From NCBI GenBank assembly GCA_964246015.1, contig CAXTPG010000004.1:27185-91184 (forward strand): a stretch of DNA of 64,000 nt, given 5' to 3'. This document shows, one piece after another, positions 42,485 to 50,359 of this stretch. The position numbers and the translations under genes were made by a program. Below the pieces are notes generated by a model, which had not been told where the DNA came from, ran no database searches, and saw only the letters and a program-made list of their open reading frames with translations. This DNA comes from JBBROS01 sp964246015 (GTDB lineage: Bacteria > Pseudomonadota > Alphaproteobacteria > Acetobacterales > Acetobacteraceae). The stretch's first letter is position 1. The number at the start of each line of letters is the position of its first letter.

Positions 42485-42628
42485 ATGATCGATCGCGCCC
42501 GTCTCGCGAGCTGGTGGGAGACAGAGAAGGCCCGGGATCACACGAAGCTGGAGTGCGGCCTTCTCGGCGCCGCGTTCGCGACCATCGCGATCTTCCTCGC
42601 GATCGCCATCCGGATCGGGATCGGTTGA
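42485..42628 (+). CDS. Small Flp-like membrane protein (47 aa)
   Basis: 47 residues. The segment TKLECGLLGAAFATIAIFLA lines up with the Flp pilin core TAIEYGLIAALVAVAIVTA, keeping the Glu and Gly and the hydrophobic run, but the Gly before the cleavage site and the Tyr are changed. An AGGAG lies 8 bp before the ATG. It may be a third, degenerate Flp-type pseudopilin of the Tad locus, or an unrelated one-helix protein. It overlaps in antisense with the longest possible TadG frames. Confidence 0.55.
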   Translation: MIDRARLASWWETEKARDHTKLECGLLGAAFATIAIFLAIAIRIGIG

Positions 42629-43019
42629 CGGCGCAACCGCCGGCCCCGCCATGACCGGCACTGCGGCGGGCGGCCGGGCGAGGTGCGTGCGGACCGGTAG
42701 GCGGGCCTGCTTCGCGCGGACCGCCCGGTCGGGCGCCGTGCCGAGGTCGACCGGGGTGTCTGGCGGCGCCGCATGCACCATCGAGGTTCGAGCCTGACCG
42801 TTCGAGCGCCAAGGCGGCGCCGGGTTCTCCGCCATCCCAGATCGCAGCAGGACCGGCCCGCGCGATAGCATCGGAAACTACTCACGCGCGCGGCGGCTTG
42901 CCCCTGCGGCTCCCGCTGGCCGCCACAGGGATTGGTATCGTTTGTTGGCACTTGTCGGCGCGCCGGATCGCGGCACCGGATCGTGATACTCGCAGTCCCG
43001 ACAGGTGAGGATGCGGGAC
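42629..43019. other. Region without a clear gene
   Basis: About 390 bp between the small Flp-like gene and the membrane protein gene at 43020. It contains only upstream in-frame extension of the TadG reading frame (minus) and the 11-bp motif GTAGTTTCCGA at 42871-42881 (minus). I see no RNA gene or conserved ORF. The region most likely holds the promoter of the minus-strand tadG-tadE-tadE unit. Confidence 0.5.
42871..42881 (-). promoter_or_regulatory. Partial copy of the shared GTAGTTTCCGA motif
   Basis: Reading minus, GTAGTTTCCGA is identical to the first 11 bases of the 18-bp motif at 52294-52311 and one base different from 27591-27601. It lies upstream of the TadG reading frame, and the ATG at 42871 begins within its last bases (GATG). 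It is a possible promoter element of the tadG unit. Confidence 0.35.
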
Positions 43020-43568
43020 ATGCAGAGCTTCGCGCGGCTGGACGACGGCTTGATCGATCGGGTGTTCCAACCTGTGATGGACTGGATCGCGGGCAGGCTG
43101 GCGCTCGGCTGGTCCAGGGTCGCGTGCTTCGGCACCGACCTGTCGGCGCTCGCCTGGGTGTTGTCGCAGGCCGACGGCGTGGTCGCCGCGTTCGGCCTGC
43201 CCGGTGCCGGAGCCGGCCGCGCGCAGGGCGTCCCGACGTTCAACATCGTCCTGATCGTGGTGGGGCTGGCCTCCATCATGGTGCTGCGGACGCTGTTCCA
43301 GCGCGCGGGCGGCGGCAGGGCAGGGCAGGGCGGCAACCCGCTGCGGGCGGGGATGCAGGTGCACCGCGCCATGGGCCTGTTCTGGCTCGCCGGGCTGTCG
43401 ATCAAGACGGCGACGGGACCGGCCGGCTTCGGGGCATGGGCCCTGCTGGCGGTGGGCGTCTTCGGGACGATGGCCCTCTATGTCGCGGCGTGCGTGAATC
43501 CGCCGCCCAGGCGGGTGGACGCCCGGGCGGCGGACCGGGCCTGGAGGCTTGCCCCCGCGATCGGCTGA
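43020..43568 (+). CDS. Membrane protein of unknown function
   Basis: 182 residues, MQSFARLDDGLIDRVFQPVMDW at the N-terminus and about three to four helices (NIVLIVVGLASIMVLRTLF; AMGLFWLAGLSIKT; WALLAVGVFGTMALYVAACV). No family recognised. An AGGTGAGG precedes the chosen ATG by about 9 bp; ATG 43011 and GTG 43005 are alternative starts. It lies between the Tad locus and the chaperone/usher locus. Confidence 0.55.
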   Translation: MQSFARLDDGLIDRVFQPVMDWIAGRLALGWSRVACFGTDLSALAWVLSQADGVVAAFGLPGAGAGRAQGVPTFNIVLIVVGLASIMVLRTLFQRAGGGRAGQGGNPLRAGMQVHRAMGLFWLAGLSIKTATGPAGFGAWALLAVGVFGTMALYVAACVNPPPRRVDARAADRAWRLAPAIG

Positions 43569-43610
43569 CCGGACGGCACCGGGGCCGGGCTCCCGCCGCG
43601 CCCCCCCCCA

Positions 43611-43679
43611 GCCTCACTGACCCGAGCCTCACTGACCCGAGCCTCACTGACCCGAGCCTCACTGACCCGAGCCTCACTA
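43611..43679. repeat. 15-bp tandem repeat, 4.6 copies
   Basis: Units of GCCTCACTGACCCGA begin at 43611, 43626, 43641 and 43656, with a fifth partial unit from 43671 (GCCTCACTA). All full units are identical, so the array is recent or under active slippage. It lies in the gap before the first chaperone gene of the SCPU locus, about 95 bp before its likely start. A length-variable promoter region is possible. Confidence 0.9.
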
Positions 43680-43773
43680 AGTAGATTCCGAGTCTCCCGC
43701 CCGGGCTGGGCGGCCCGGTAGGGTGACGTTCATCCGGCCCCTGCTCAGCGGCCATTCGTACGGGGTGGCCGTC

Positions 43774-44481
43774 ATGATGTTGCGACCCCGGTGCAGACCC
43801 GGCCAGGCCCGGCCCGGACTCGCATGGCTCGCGGCAGCGGTCGCGCTGCTCACGCCGATCGGCGCCGCGCTGGCCCAGGGCCTCACCGTGCTGCCCGTGA
43901 CCATCGTCATGAGCCCCGGGCAGATGGCGGCGACGCTCACCATCATCAACCAGGGCGACGCCGACGCTGCCTTCCAGGTCCGCGCCTTCTCGTGGAAGCA
44001 GCAGGGCGACGTCGATCAGCTGGCCCCCACCGACGAGCTGCTGGCCAGCCCGCCGCTGGGCACCATGGCCGCGGGCGCGACACAGGTCATCCGCCTGGTG
44101 CTGCGCCACCCGCCCACGACGATCGAGGCGAGCTATCGCATCCTGCTGGACCAGATTCCCCCGCCCGCCGCACCCGGCATGGTCAGGATCGCCCTGCGGC
44201 TTTCCATCCCGGTCTTCGCGGAACCAGCGACACGCATCGAGACGGACCTCGCATGGCGTATCGAGGGCGGCGCGCTCGTCGCCTCCAACTCCGGCAGCAA
44301 GCACGACGTGCTCCGCGACATCACGCTGGGCGGGACGAAGGTCGACGGCAACGCATCGCCCTACGTGCTGCCCGGCGCCACGCGGCGCTGGCGCATTCTC
44401 GGCCCGGCCACCGCCGGCATGCGCCTGAACGCCAAGGGGAACGGCGGCATCATCGATCAGCAGGTCGGCGCCGCCCGCTAA
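43774..44481 (+). CDS. Periplasmic fimbrial chaperone (SCPU-type locus), 1
   Basis: About 235 residues. Signal sequence LAWLAAAVALLTPIGAALAQ, then the PapD-like N-domain (GLTVLPVTIVMSPGQMAATLTIINQGDADAAFQVRAFSW) and the conserved ASYRILLDQIPPPA with the Arg of the chaperone cleft, and the C-domain (YVLPGATRRWRIL). Such chaperones donate a beta strand to pilus subunits. ATG 43774 or 43777 follows GGGGTGG; an upstream ATG at 43723 is possible. It heads the chaperone/usher cluster. Confidence 0.85.
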   Translation: MMLRPRCRPGQARPGLAWLAAAVALLTPIGAALAQGLTVLPVTIVMSPGQMAATLTIINQGDADAAFQVRAFSWKQQGDVDQLAPTDELLASPPLGTMAAGATQVIRLVLRHPPTTIEASYRILLDQIPPPAAPGMVRIALRLSIPVFAEPATRIETDLAWRIEGGALVASNSGSKHDVLRDITLGGTKVDGNASPYVLPGATRRWRILGPATAGMRLNAKGNGGIIDQQVGAAR

Positions 44482-44514
44482 GCCACACAGCCATCCCAGC
44501 AGGAGTTGACGTCC

Positions 44515-45015
44515 ATGACCCGCAACGCACGCATGTCCCTCGTTTCCGCCGGCCTCCTGTTCCTGGGATCGGCAGCGCCGGGCTTCCCCGCGATGGCCGC
44601 CACGGCCACCAGCACCTTCGCCGTCACTGCGACGGTCGTCGCGACCTGCACGACCTCGGCCACCCCGCTGGCCTTCGGCAACTACACCGGCGTGCAGACC
44701 GATGCCGCCTCGGCAGTCACGGTCACCTGCACCAACACCACGCCATGGACCATCACGCTCGATCCCGGAATCGCCGTGGGCGCGACGGTGACGGCGCGGA
44801 AGATGACGGGTCCGGCCGCCGCGCTGCTGGCCTATTCGCTCTATACCGACGTGGCCCGCACGACGAACTGGGGCAACACCGTCGCGCCGAACGTCGTGAC
44901 CGGCACCGGGAACGGCAGCGCGCAGGCCAGCCCCGTGTACGGACGCATCGCGGCGGGGTTGTACGTGGCGCCGGGCGGCTACACGGACACGATCACGGCC
45001 ACGGTCACGTACTGA
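44515..45015 (+). CDS. Spore coat U (SCPU) domain pilin 1
   Basis: 166 residues. Signal sequence (SAGLLFLGSAAPGFPAMA), then one SCPU domain: ATSTFAVTATVVATCTTSATPLAFGNYTGVQ, VTCTNTTPWTITLDPG, RKMTGPAAALLAYSLYTD, ending in GGYTDTITATVTY. These are subunits of secreted chaperone/usher fibres. AGGAG lies 9 bp before the ATG. The neighbouring gene is a close tandem paralogue. Confidence 0.88.
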   Translation: MTRNARMSLVSAGLLFLGSAAPGFPAMAATATSTFAVTATVVATCTTSATPLAFGNYTGVQTDAASAVTVTCTNTTPWTITLDPGIAVGATVTARKMTGPAAALLAYSLYTDVARTTNWGNTVAPNVVTGTGNGSAQASPVYGRIAAGLYVAPGGYTDTITATVTY

Positions 45016-45017
45016 CG

Positions 45018-45542
45018 ATGCCCGCGTGCGCCCCCCACGGCCGCCCGGGCACCGGCCGTCCGCGCCGCGGATCGGCAGCGCTTCTGCTGTTCACGCTCGT
45101 GGCGGCCGGCCCCGCCCTCGCAGCCACGGCGACGGCGACGTTCGCCGTCACCGCGACCGTCGTCGCGACCTGCACGACCTCGGCCGGGCCCCTGGCCTTC
45201 GGGACGTATACCGGCGTCCAGGCGAACGCGACCACCACCGTCACGGTCACCTGCACCAACACGACGCCCTACAATATCGGCCTCAACGCCGGCCTGGGCG
45301 TCACGCCCACCGCCACGTTCACGACCCGCAAGATGACGGGGCCGAGCGCCACGCTGAACTACTCCCTGGGCAAGGACGCCGCGCAGGCGGCCAACTGGGG
45401 CAACACGGTCGCGGTCGACACCGTCGCCGGGACTGCCACCGGCAGCCCGATCGCCGTCACGATCTACGGGCGCATCCCGGCGGGCCAGTTCGTGGCGCCC
45501 AACGCCTACACCGACACGATCACCGCCACCGTCACCTACTGA
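45018..45542 (+). CDS. Spore coat U (SCPU) domain pilin 2
   Basis: 174 residues: signal sequence (GSAALLLFTLVAAGPALA) and one SCPU domain (ATATFAVTATVVATCTTSAGPLAFGTYTGVQ ... CTNTTPYNIGLNAGLG ... YTDTITATVTY). It is strongly similar to the preceding gene in the first 40 mature residues and the last ten, which suggests tandem duplication. It starts 2 bp after that gene's stop. Confidence 0.88.
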   Translation: MPACAPHGRPGTGRPRRGSAALLLFTLVAAGPALAATATATFAVTATVVATCTTSAGPLAFGTYTGVQANATTTVTVTCTNTTPYNIGLNAGLGVTPTATFTTRKMTGPSATLNYSLGKDAAQAANWGNTVAVDTVAGTATGSPIAVTIYGRIPAGQFVAPNAYTDTITATVTY

Positions 45543-45573
45543 ACCCGCACGCCCCACGGCAAAGGAAATCAAC

Positions 45574-46320
45574 ATGACATCGCATATGGTCGTTCGAGTG
45601 CGGCGGGTCCTGACCGGGCTTGCCGGCGCCACGGTCCTGCTGGCGACCGCCGATCGCGCGGCGGCGCAGGGGCTCACGGTCCTGCCCGTCAGCATCAGCA
45701 TGCCGCCCGGGAAGATGGCCGCCTCGCTCACGCTGGTGAACCACAGCGACAAGGAAACCTCGTTCCAGGTCCGCGCCTATGCCTGGAGCCAGAACGGGCC
45801 GGACGAGCGGTTGCTGCCGACCGACGAGCTGATGGCCACCCCGGCGACGGCCACCATGGCCCCCGGCGCCATCCACGTGGTGCAGCTTGCGCTGCGCCGG
45901 GCCGCGCAGGGCAAGGAGGCGAGCTATCGCATCCTGCTGGACCAGGCCCCCCCGCCGCCGACCCCCGGGGTGGTGCGGATCGCGCTGCGGCAGTCGATCC
46001 CGGTGTTCGCGGCGCCCATGGCCCGGACGGCGCCGAAGATGCAGTGGCGGATCGAGAGCGGCGCCGGGACGGCCACGCTGGTGGCCATGAACGCCGGCAG
46101 CCAGCACGAGATGGTGCGCGACATCGCCCTGGCCGGCGCCGCCGGCGCCATGTCCGGCGTCGATGGGGCCGCGTCGCCCTACATCCTGCCCGGCGCAACC
46201 CGGCGCTGGCAGCTTCTGGCCCCCGCCCTCGCCGCGACCCCCGGCGCAACCGTGCGGCTGACCGGACTCTCCGCCGCAGGCGCGATCGACCAGCGCGTGC
46301 CCGTCAATGCGAGCCGGTAA
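45574..46320 (+). CDS. Periplasmic fimbrial chaperone (SCPU-type locus), 2
   Basis: 248 residues, paralogue of the chaperone at 43774: GLTVLPVSISMPPGKMAASLTLVNHSDKETSFQVRAYAW, ASYRILLDQAPPPPTPGVVRIALRQSIPVF and YILPGATRRWQLL. Its signal sequence is RRVLTGLAGATVLLATADRAAA. Two chaperones in one locus may serve different subunits. Confidence 0.87.
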   Translation: MTSHMVVRVRRVLTGLAGATVLLATADRAAAQGLTVLPVSISMPPGKMAASLTLVNHSDKETSFQVRAYAWSQNGPDERLLPTDELMATPATATMAPGAIHVVQLALRRAAQGKEASYRILLDQAPPPPTPGVVRIALRQSIPVFAAPMARTAPKMQWRIESGAGTATLVAMNAGSQHEMVRDIALAGAAGAMSGVDGAASPYILPGATRRWQLLAPALAATPGATVRLTGLSAAGAIDQRVPVNASR

Positions 46321-46337
46321 TCTGCCGATCGCCCAAC

Positions 46338-48776
46338 CTGCGACGACGTCTCGCGGCTGCCGTCCTGATCTTCGCGGCGGCGGCGGCGATGCCCGCCCAT
46401 GCCGCGGACGAAGCCCTGCTGCTGGATGTCGTCGTCAACGCCTACCCGCTCGGCAAGATCGGTGAGTTCGTGCGGCGCGACGGCAAGCTGCTGGCGCGCG
46501 CCGCCGAGCTGAGGGAGCTGGGCATCCGCGTTCCCGCCTCGGTCCCGAGCGGCGACGGGACGCTCGTCCCGCTGGCCAGCCTGCCAGGCGTCGCGGTTCG
46601 GCTCGACCAGGCGGCGCAGCGCCTGTTCGTGACCGCCGCCAACGACAGGCTGCTGCCGGAGCTGGTGCAGGCCGGCGCGGGCGAAACCGCGGCGAGCCTC
46701 TACAAGGTCGAGAGCGGGACCGGCGCCACGCTCGACTACGACCTGACCGGAACCTCCAGCGGCGGACAGAACGGCGCCAGCGGCCTGTTCGACCTGCGGG
46801 CGTTCTCGCCCTGGGGCGTCGCATCCACGGGCGTGCTCGCGGTGGCGGGCTTCGGCAGCGCGGGGGGCGCCGGGGGCGGGCGCGGCGCCTATTCGGCGGT
46901 GCGGTTGAACTCCACCTACGTCTTCTCCGATCCCGACCGGCAGCGGCGGTATCGGCTGGGCGACCTGATCAGCGGCGGGCTGGACTGGACCCGCCCGCTC
47001 CGGCTGGGCGGCATCCAGATCAACTCCGACTTCTCCCTGCGCCCCGACCTCGTGACCTTCCCGCTGCCGGCGGTGGGCGGCTCGGTCGCGGTGCCGTCGA
47101 CGCTGGACGTCCTCGTCAACGGAACCCGGCTGCTGTCGCGCCAGGTCCGTCCCGGGCCGTTCCAGGTGCCGCAGCTTCCGGTGGTCAGCGGGGCCGGCTC
47201 GGTCGAGCTGACGGTCACGGACCCGCTGGGCCGGCAGGTGACGACGACGCTCCCGTTCTACGCAAGCGCCAGCCTGCTGGCCCCGGGACTGCAGACCTAC
47301 TCGGTCGAGGTGGGGGCGGTGCGCCGCAACTACGGCGTGTACAGCGTCGACTATGGCGGCATCGCGGGCGCCGCGACCTATCGCCGCGGCATCGCCTCGT
47401 TCCTGACGGTCGAAACCCATGCCGAGGGCGCGGCAGGGGTGGCGATGGGCGGCGCCGGCGTGCTGCTGAACGTGTTCGACTACGCGATCGCGAACTTCTC
47501 GGCGTCCACAAGCCATGCCGCCGGACGCGGCCTCGGCGCCCAGTTCTCCGCCGGGGTGCAGCGCCAGGGCCGCGTCCTGAGCCTGGGGGCGTCGGCGACG
47601 ATCGCCGGGCGGGGCTTCCGCGACGTCGCGGCGGCGAACGGCGACCCCGTGCCCCGGCGGCGCATCAGCGCGAATGCCGGGCTGGCGCTGGGGCGATACG
47701 GGTCGCTGGGCGTGGCCTACAGCGGGCTGGACCGGGATACGGCGCCGGCGCCGGTCCGCTTCCTGGCCCCGGTCGGCAGCGTCTTCTCCGACGGGGCGCT
47801 CGGCTCTGGCGGCTTCATCTCCTCCAGCGGCGGCATCGTGTCGTTCACCCCGGCGCAGAAGTCGCACATCGTCTCCGCAAGCTACACGACCCGCCTCGGC
47901 CGCTTTTCGTTCTATGCGACGGGATACCGCGACATGGTGCGCCAGGGCGGCAGCGGCGCGTTGTTCGGCGTGACGCTCCCGCTCGGCGGCCGCAGCTCGG
48001 CGGGCCTGAGCGCCGGGTCGGGATCGTCGGGCAACAGCGTGCAGGTGCAGGCGGCGCAGTCCGTCACGGCGATCGACGAATGGGGCTACCAGATCAACGC
48101 CGACCGGAGTGCGACGACCACCCACGGCTTTGCGGAGCTGGACTACAAATCCCCCTGGGCGCAACTCAGCGCCGGCGTGGACCGCAGCGGCCGGCAGACC
48201 ACCTACCGCGGGGGCGCCCGCGGCGCGCTCTCGTTCGTCGATCGGGGGCTGTTCGCCTCCAACACCATCGACGACAGCTTCGCCATCGTCGACACCGGCG
48301 TCCCCGGCATCCGCGTGCTGGACGAGAACAGGGTGATCGGGCGGACCAACCGCTCCGGCCGCCTGCTTCTGCCCGACCTGCGGTCGTTCGAGCTGAACCA
48401 CATCGCCATCGACCCGCTGGACGTCCCCACCGACGCCTCGGTGCCGACCACCACACGGGACGTGCGGCCGCAGGACCGTTCGGGAGTCGTGGTCCGCTTC
48501 CCCGTGACGAAAAGCCGGGGCGCGTTGCTTCGGCTGGTGGACGCCGCCGGCGTGGCAGTGCCCGTGGGCAGCGCGGCGACGCTGGAAGCGACCGGCGCCG
48601 TGGTGCCGGTCGGTTTCGACGGAGAAGCCTTCGCCGAGGGCCTCGTCGCCCGGCAGAACCGTCTCCTGGTGGTGCGGCCGGACGGCAAACGATGCGTCGC
48701 GGTGTTCGACTACACGGCCATCCCCGGGGACATCCCCGTCATCGGGCCGCTGCAATGCAAGGACCGTCCGCGATGA
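46338..48776 (+). CDS. Outer membrane usher protein (start uncertain)
   Basis: About 812 residues of an outer-membrane usher. The N-domain starts VVVNAYPLGKIGEFVRRDGKLL, and the barrel carries repeats such as GFFVSVSYS-like strands, ELTVTDPLGRQVTTTLPFYASASLLAPGLQTYSVEVGAVRRNYG, and a plug/C-domain with GIRVLDENRVIGRTNRSGRLLLPDL and RFPVTKSRGALLRLVDAAG. It secretes SCPU subunits. The expected signal peptide LRRRLAAAVLIFAAAAAMPAHA has no ATG/GTG/TTG before it. Its first codon could be CTG 46338, otherwise translation begins at ATG 46389 (losing most of the signal) or at ATG 46044 inside the chaperone gene. Confidence 0.85.
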   Translation: MRRRLAAAVLIFAAAAAMPAHAADEALLLDVVVNAYPLGKIGEFVRRDGKLLARAAELRELGIRVPASVPSGDGTLVPLASLPGVAVRLDQAAQRLFVTAANDRLLPELVQAGAGETAASLYKVESGTGATLDYDLTGTSSGGQNGASGLFDLRAFSPWGVASTGVLAVAGFGSAGGAGGGRGAYSAVRLNSTYVFSDPDRQRRYRLGDLISGGLDWTRPLRLGGIQINSDFSLRPDLVTFPLPAVGGSVAVPSTLDVLVNGTRLLSRQVRPGPFQVPQLPVVSGAGSVELTVTDPLGRQVTTTLPFYASASLLAPGLQTYSVEVGAVRRNYGVYSVDYGGIAGAATYRRGIASFLTVETHAEGAAGVAMGGAGVLLNVFDYAIANFSASTSHAAGRGLGAQFSAGVQRQGRVLSLGASATIAGRGFRDVAAANGDPVPRRRISANAGLALGRYGSLGVAYSGLDRDTAPAPVRFLAPVGSVFSDGALGSGGFISSSGGIVSFTPAQKSHIVSASYTTRLGRFSFYATGYRDMVRQGGSGALFGVTLPLGGRSSAGLSAGSGSSGNSVQVQAAQSVTAIDEWGYQINADRSATTTHGFAELDYKSPWAQLSAGVDRSGRQTTYRGGARGALSFVDRGLFASNTIDDSFAIVDTGVPGIRVLDENRVIGRTNRSGRLLLPDLRSFELNHIAIDPLDVPTDASVPTTTRDVRPQDRSGVVVRFPVTKSRGALLRLVDAAGVAVPVGSAATLEATGAVVPVGFDGEAFAEGLVARQNRLLVVRPDGKRCVAVFDYTAIPGDIPVIGPLQCKDRPR

Positions 48777-49624
48777 TGTGGCTTATCAGGGTAGCGATCA
48801 TGCTGTTCATGGGCTTGTCCGCGACGCAGGCGGCCTGCAGCATCTCCGGGACAAGCGTGAACTTCGGGACCTACACCGGCGCTGCGGTGAATGGCGGGAC
48901 CGGGTCGGTCACGGTCAATTGCAGCTTCGGAGTCTCCTACACGGTCGGCATCAATTCGGGGCTGCACCAGGGCGGCGGCAACTACAACTGGAACATGCTC
49001 GGTCCCAGCGCGTCGTCGCTGCACTACGAGATGTTCAGGGACGCCGGGCGCAGCCAGTTCTGGGGCAACACGCAATACCTGGACACCATAAACAAGGTCG
49101 GCAACGGGGGACCGCAGACCATCAATTTCTGGCCAGGAATCCCGGCCAGCACGCTATCGATACCAGGCGTGTACACGGATACGATTACGGTATTCGTCTA
49201 CAGCATCTTCGGGACCACCTCCGCGCAGATCACCGTGACCGCGACCATGCCCGCCAGTTGCACGATCTCGGCCACCAGCCTCAATTTCGGGATCTACACG
49301 GTCACCCAGCTCAATGCGACGTCCGTGCTCACCGTCAAATGCACGAACACCACGCCCTATTACGTCAACCTGGACAACGGACTGCAATCGAGTTGCTGCT
49401 GGTACAACAACATGAAGAGCGCGGCGGGCGCGCAACTGTCATACGTCCTCTATCAGGACGCCGCGCACACCAGGCCCTGGCAGAACACGGTCAACCTCGA
49501 TGGCGAAGCCGGGACGGGCACCGGCGCCAATCAGTCGCTGACCGTCTTCGGCCAGGTCTCGGCGGGACAGAACGTGGCGCCAGGCTCCTACGCCGATACC
49601 GTCGTGGCACGCGTGACCTACTGA
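48773..49624 (+). CDS. Two-domain spore coat U protein
   Basis: 283 residues: signal sequence (IRVAIMLFMGLSATQA), then two SCPU domains in tandem. Domain 1 starts ACSISGTSVNFGTYTGAAVNGG and ends YTDTITVFVYS; domain 2 starts PASCTISATSLNFGIYTVTQLNATSVLTVKC and ends GSYADTVVARVTY. The ATG overlaps the usher stop. Base composition is noticeably less GC-rich than its neighbours. A two-domain subunit may act as the tip adhesin (inference). Confidence 0.88.
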   Translation: MMWLIRVAIMLFMGLSATQAACSISGTSVNFGTYTGAAVNGGTGSVTVNCSFGVSYTVGINSGLHQGGGNYNWNMLGPSASSLHYEMFRDAGRSQFWGNTQYLDTINKVGNGGPQTINFWPGIPASTLSIPGVYTDTITVFVYSIFGTTSAQITVTATMPASCTISATSLNFGIYTVTQLNATSVLTVKCTNTTPYYVNLDNGLQSSCCWYNNMKSAAGAQLSYVLYQDAAHTRPWQNTVNLDGEAGTGTGANQSLTVFGQVSAGQNVAPGSYADTVVARVTY

Positions 49625-49733
49625 TGATGGGCCGACCGGACGGGTCCCGTACTTTGACAATCCGGGGCTGGCGGCCCAGACGCTGGATGCGGAATGCACT
49701 GCAAGGGGCCCCGTCGTGCAGGAAGGCCGGACT

Positions 49734-50018
49734 GTGCGCACGCCGCCGGTGATGCCACCCGCGGCGCTCCTGTTCGTCCTCTGCGGCGCCGTCCCGGCGG
49801 CGGCGGCGACCCTGTCGGCGTCGTTCACGGCAACCGCGACCGTCGTCGCCTCATGCACCATCGCCCCGCTGCTGGCCACCAACGTGCAGGCGGCGCTCGC
49901 CGCGGGCGCGACGATGTGCCGGGCGCCGGCGGGGATCGGGATCTCTGCGCCACGTCCCACCATCCATGTCGAGCACGACGGTTCCGCAGGCCTGACCCGG
50001 GTGGTGTTCGCGTTCTGA
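49734..50018 (+). CDS. Truncated SCPU-like secreted protein
   Basis: About 94 residues with a GTG start (GTG 49716 or ATG 49752 possible). A signal sequence (PAALLFVLCGAVPAAAA) is followed by TLSASFTATATVVASCTIAPLLAT, the same opening as the SCPU domains, but the middle of the domain is gone. It ends IHVEHDGSAGLTRVVFAF. It is either a shortened subunit or a decayed gene. Confidence 0.6.
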   Translation: MRTPPVMPPAALLFVLCGAVPAAAATLSASFTATATVVASCTIAPLLATNVQAALAAGATMCRAPAGIGISAPRPTIHVEHDGSAGLTRVVFAF

Positions 50019-50026
50019 CCGCCGTT

Positions 50027-50359
50027 CTACCCGGCGCGGCCCCGCACCAGGTGCAGGGCGAGCGCCTCCTGAACCTCCTCCGGCGCGACGCGCTCGATCG
50101 CCGCGCCAAGCTCGCGCATCCGGCGGCGCAGGTCGTGAAGCTGGTCCAGCAGCGACAGCACGACCGGAAGCGTCTCCTCGTCGATGTGCAGCCCGTCGCG
50201 CAGGTCCCTGATCAGCCGGACCCGCGCCACGTCGATGTCGACGAACACATACCCGCCGGCGTCGCGGCCCGGCCGCACCCAGTCATTGTCGATCCAGCGT
50301 TGCAGGTCCGGCCGATGCAGGCCCGGGCTGCCCGCGATCAGGACCTCGATGCTGATCAT
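50027..50359 (-). CDS. cbpM: Chaperone modulator CbpM
   Basis: 110 residues: MerR-like/CbpM fold with ISIEVLIAGSPGLHRPDLQRWIDNDWVRPGRDAGGYVFVDIDVARVRLIRDL and the helical end LHDLRRRMRELGAAIERVAPEE. CbpM binds the J-domain of CbpA and inhibits its co-chaperone activity. Its start overlaps the cbpA stop by 4 bp, the standard cbpAM arrangement. Confidence 0.88.
   Translation of the reverse strand: MISIEVLIAGSPGLHRPDLQRWIDNDWVRPGRDAGGYVFVDIDVARVRLIRDLRDGLHIDEETLPVVLSLLDQLHDLRRRMRELGAAIERVAPEEVQEALALHLVRGRAG

Noticed and set aside
43611..43684. Repeat peptide SLTDP x4 encoded across the 15-bp tandem repeat
   Set aside because: The frame is an extension of an out-of-frame shadow of the membrane protein gene, with no signal peptide or start near it.
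46179..48755. 858-codon minus-strand frame opposite the usher
   Set aside because: Antisense shadow of the usher gene; the translation is Arg/His/Gly-rich with no family features.
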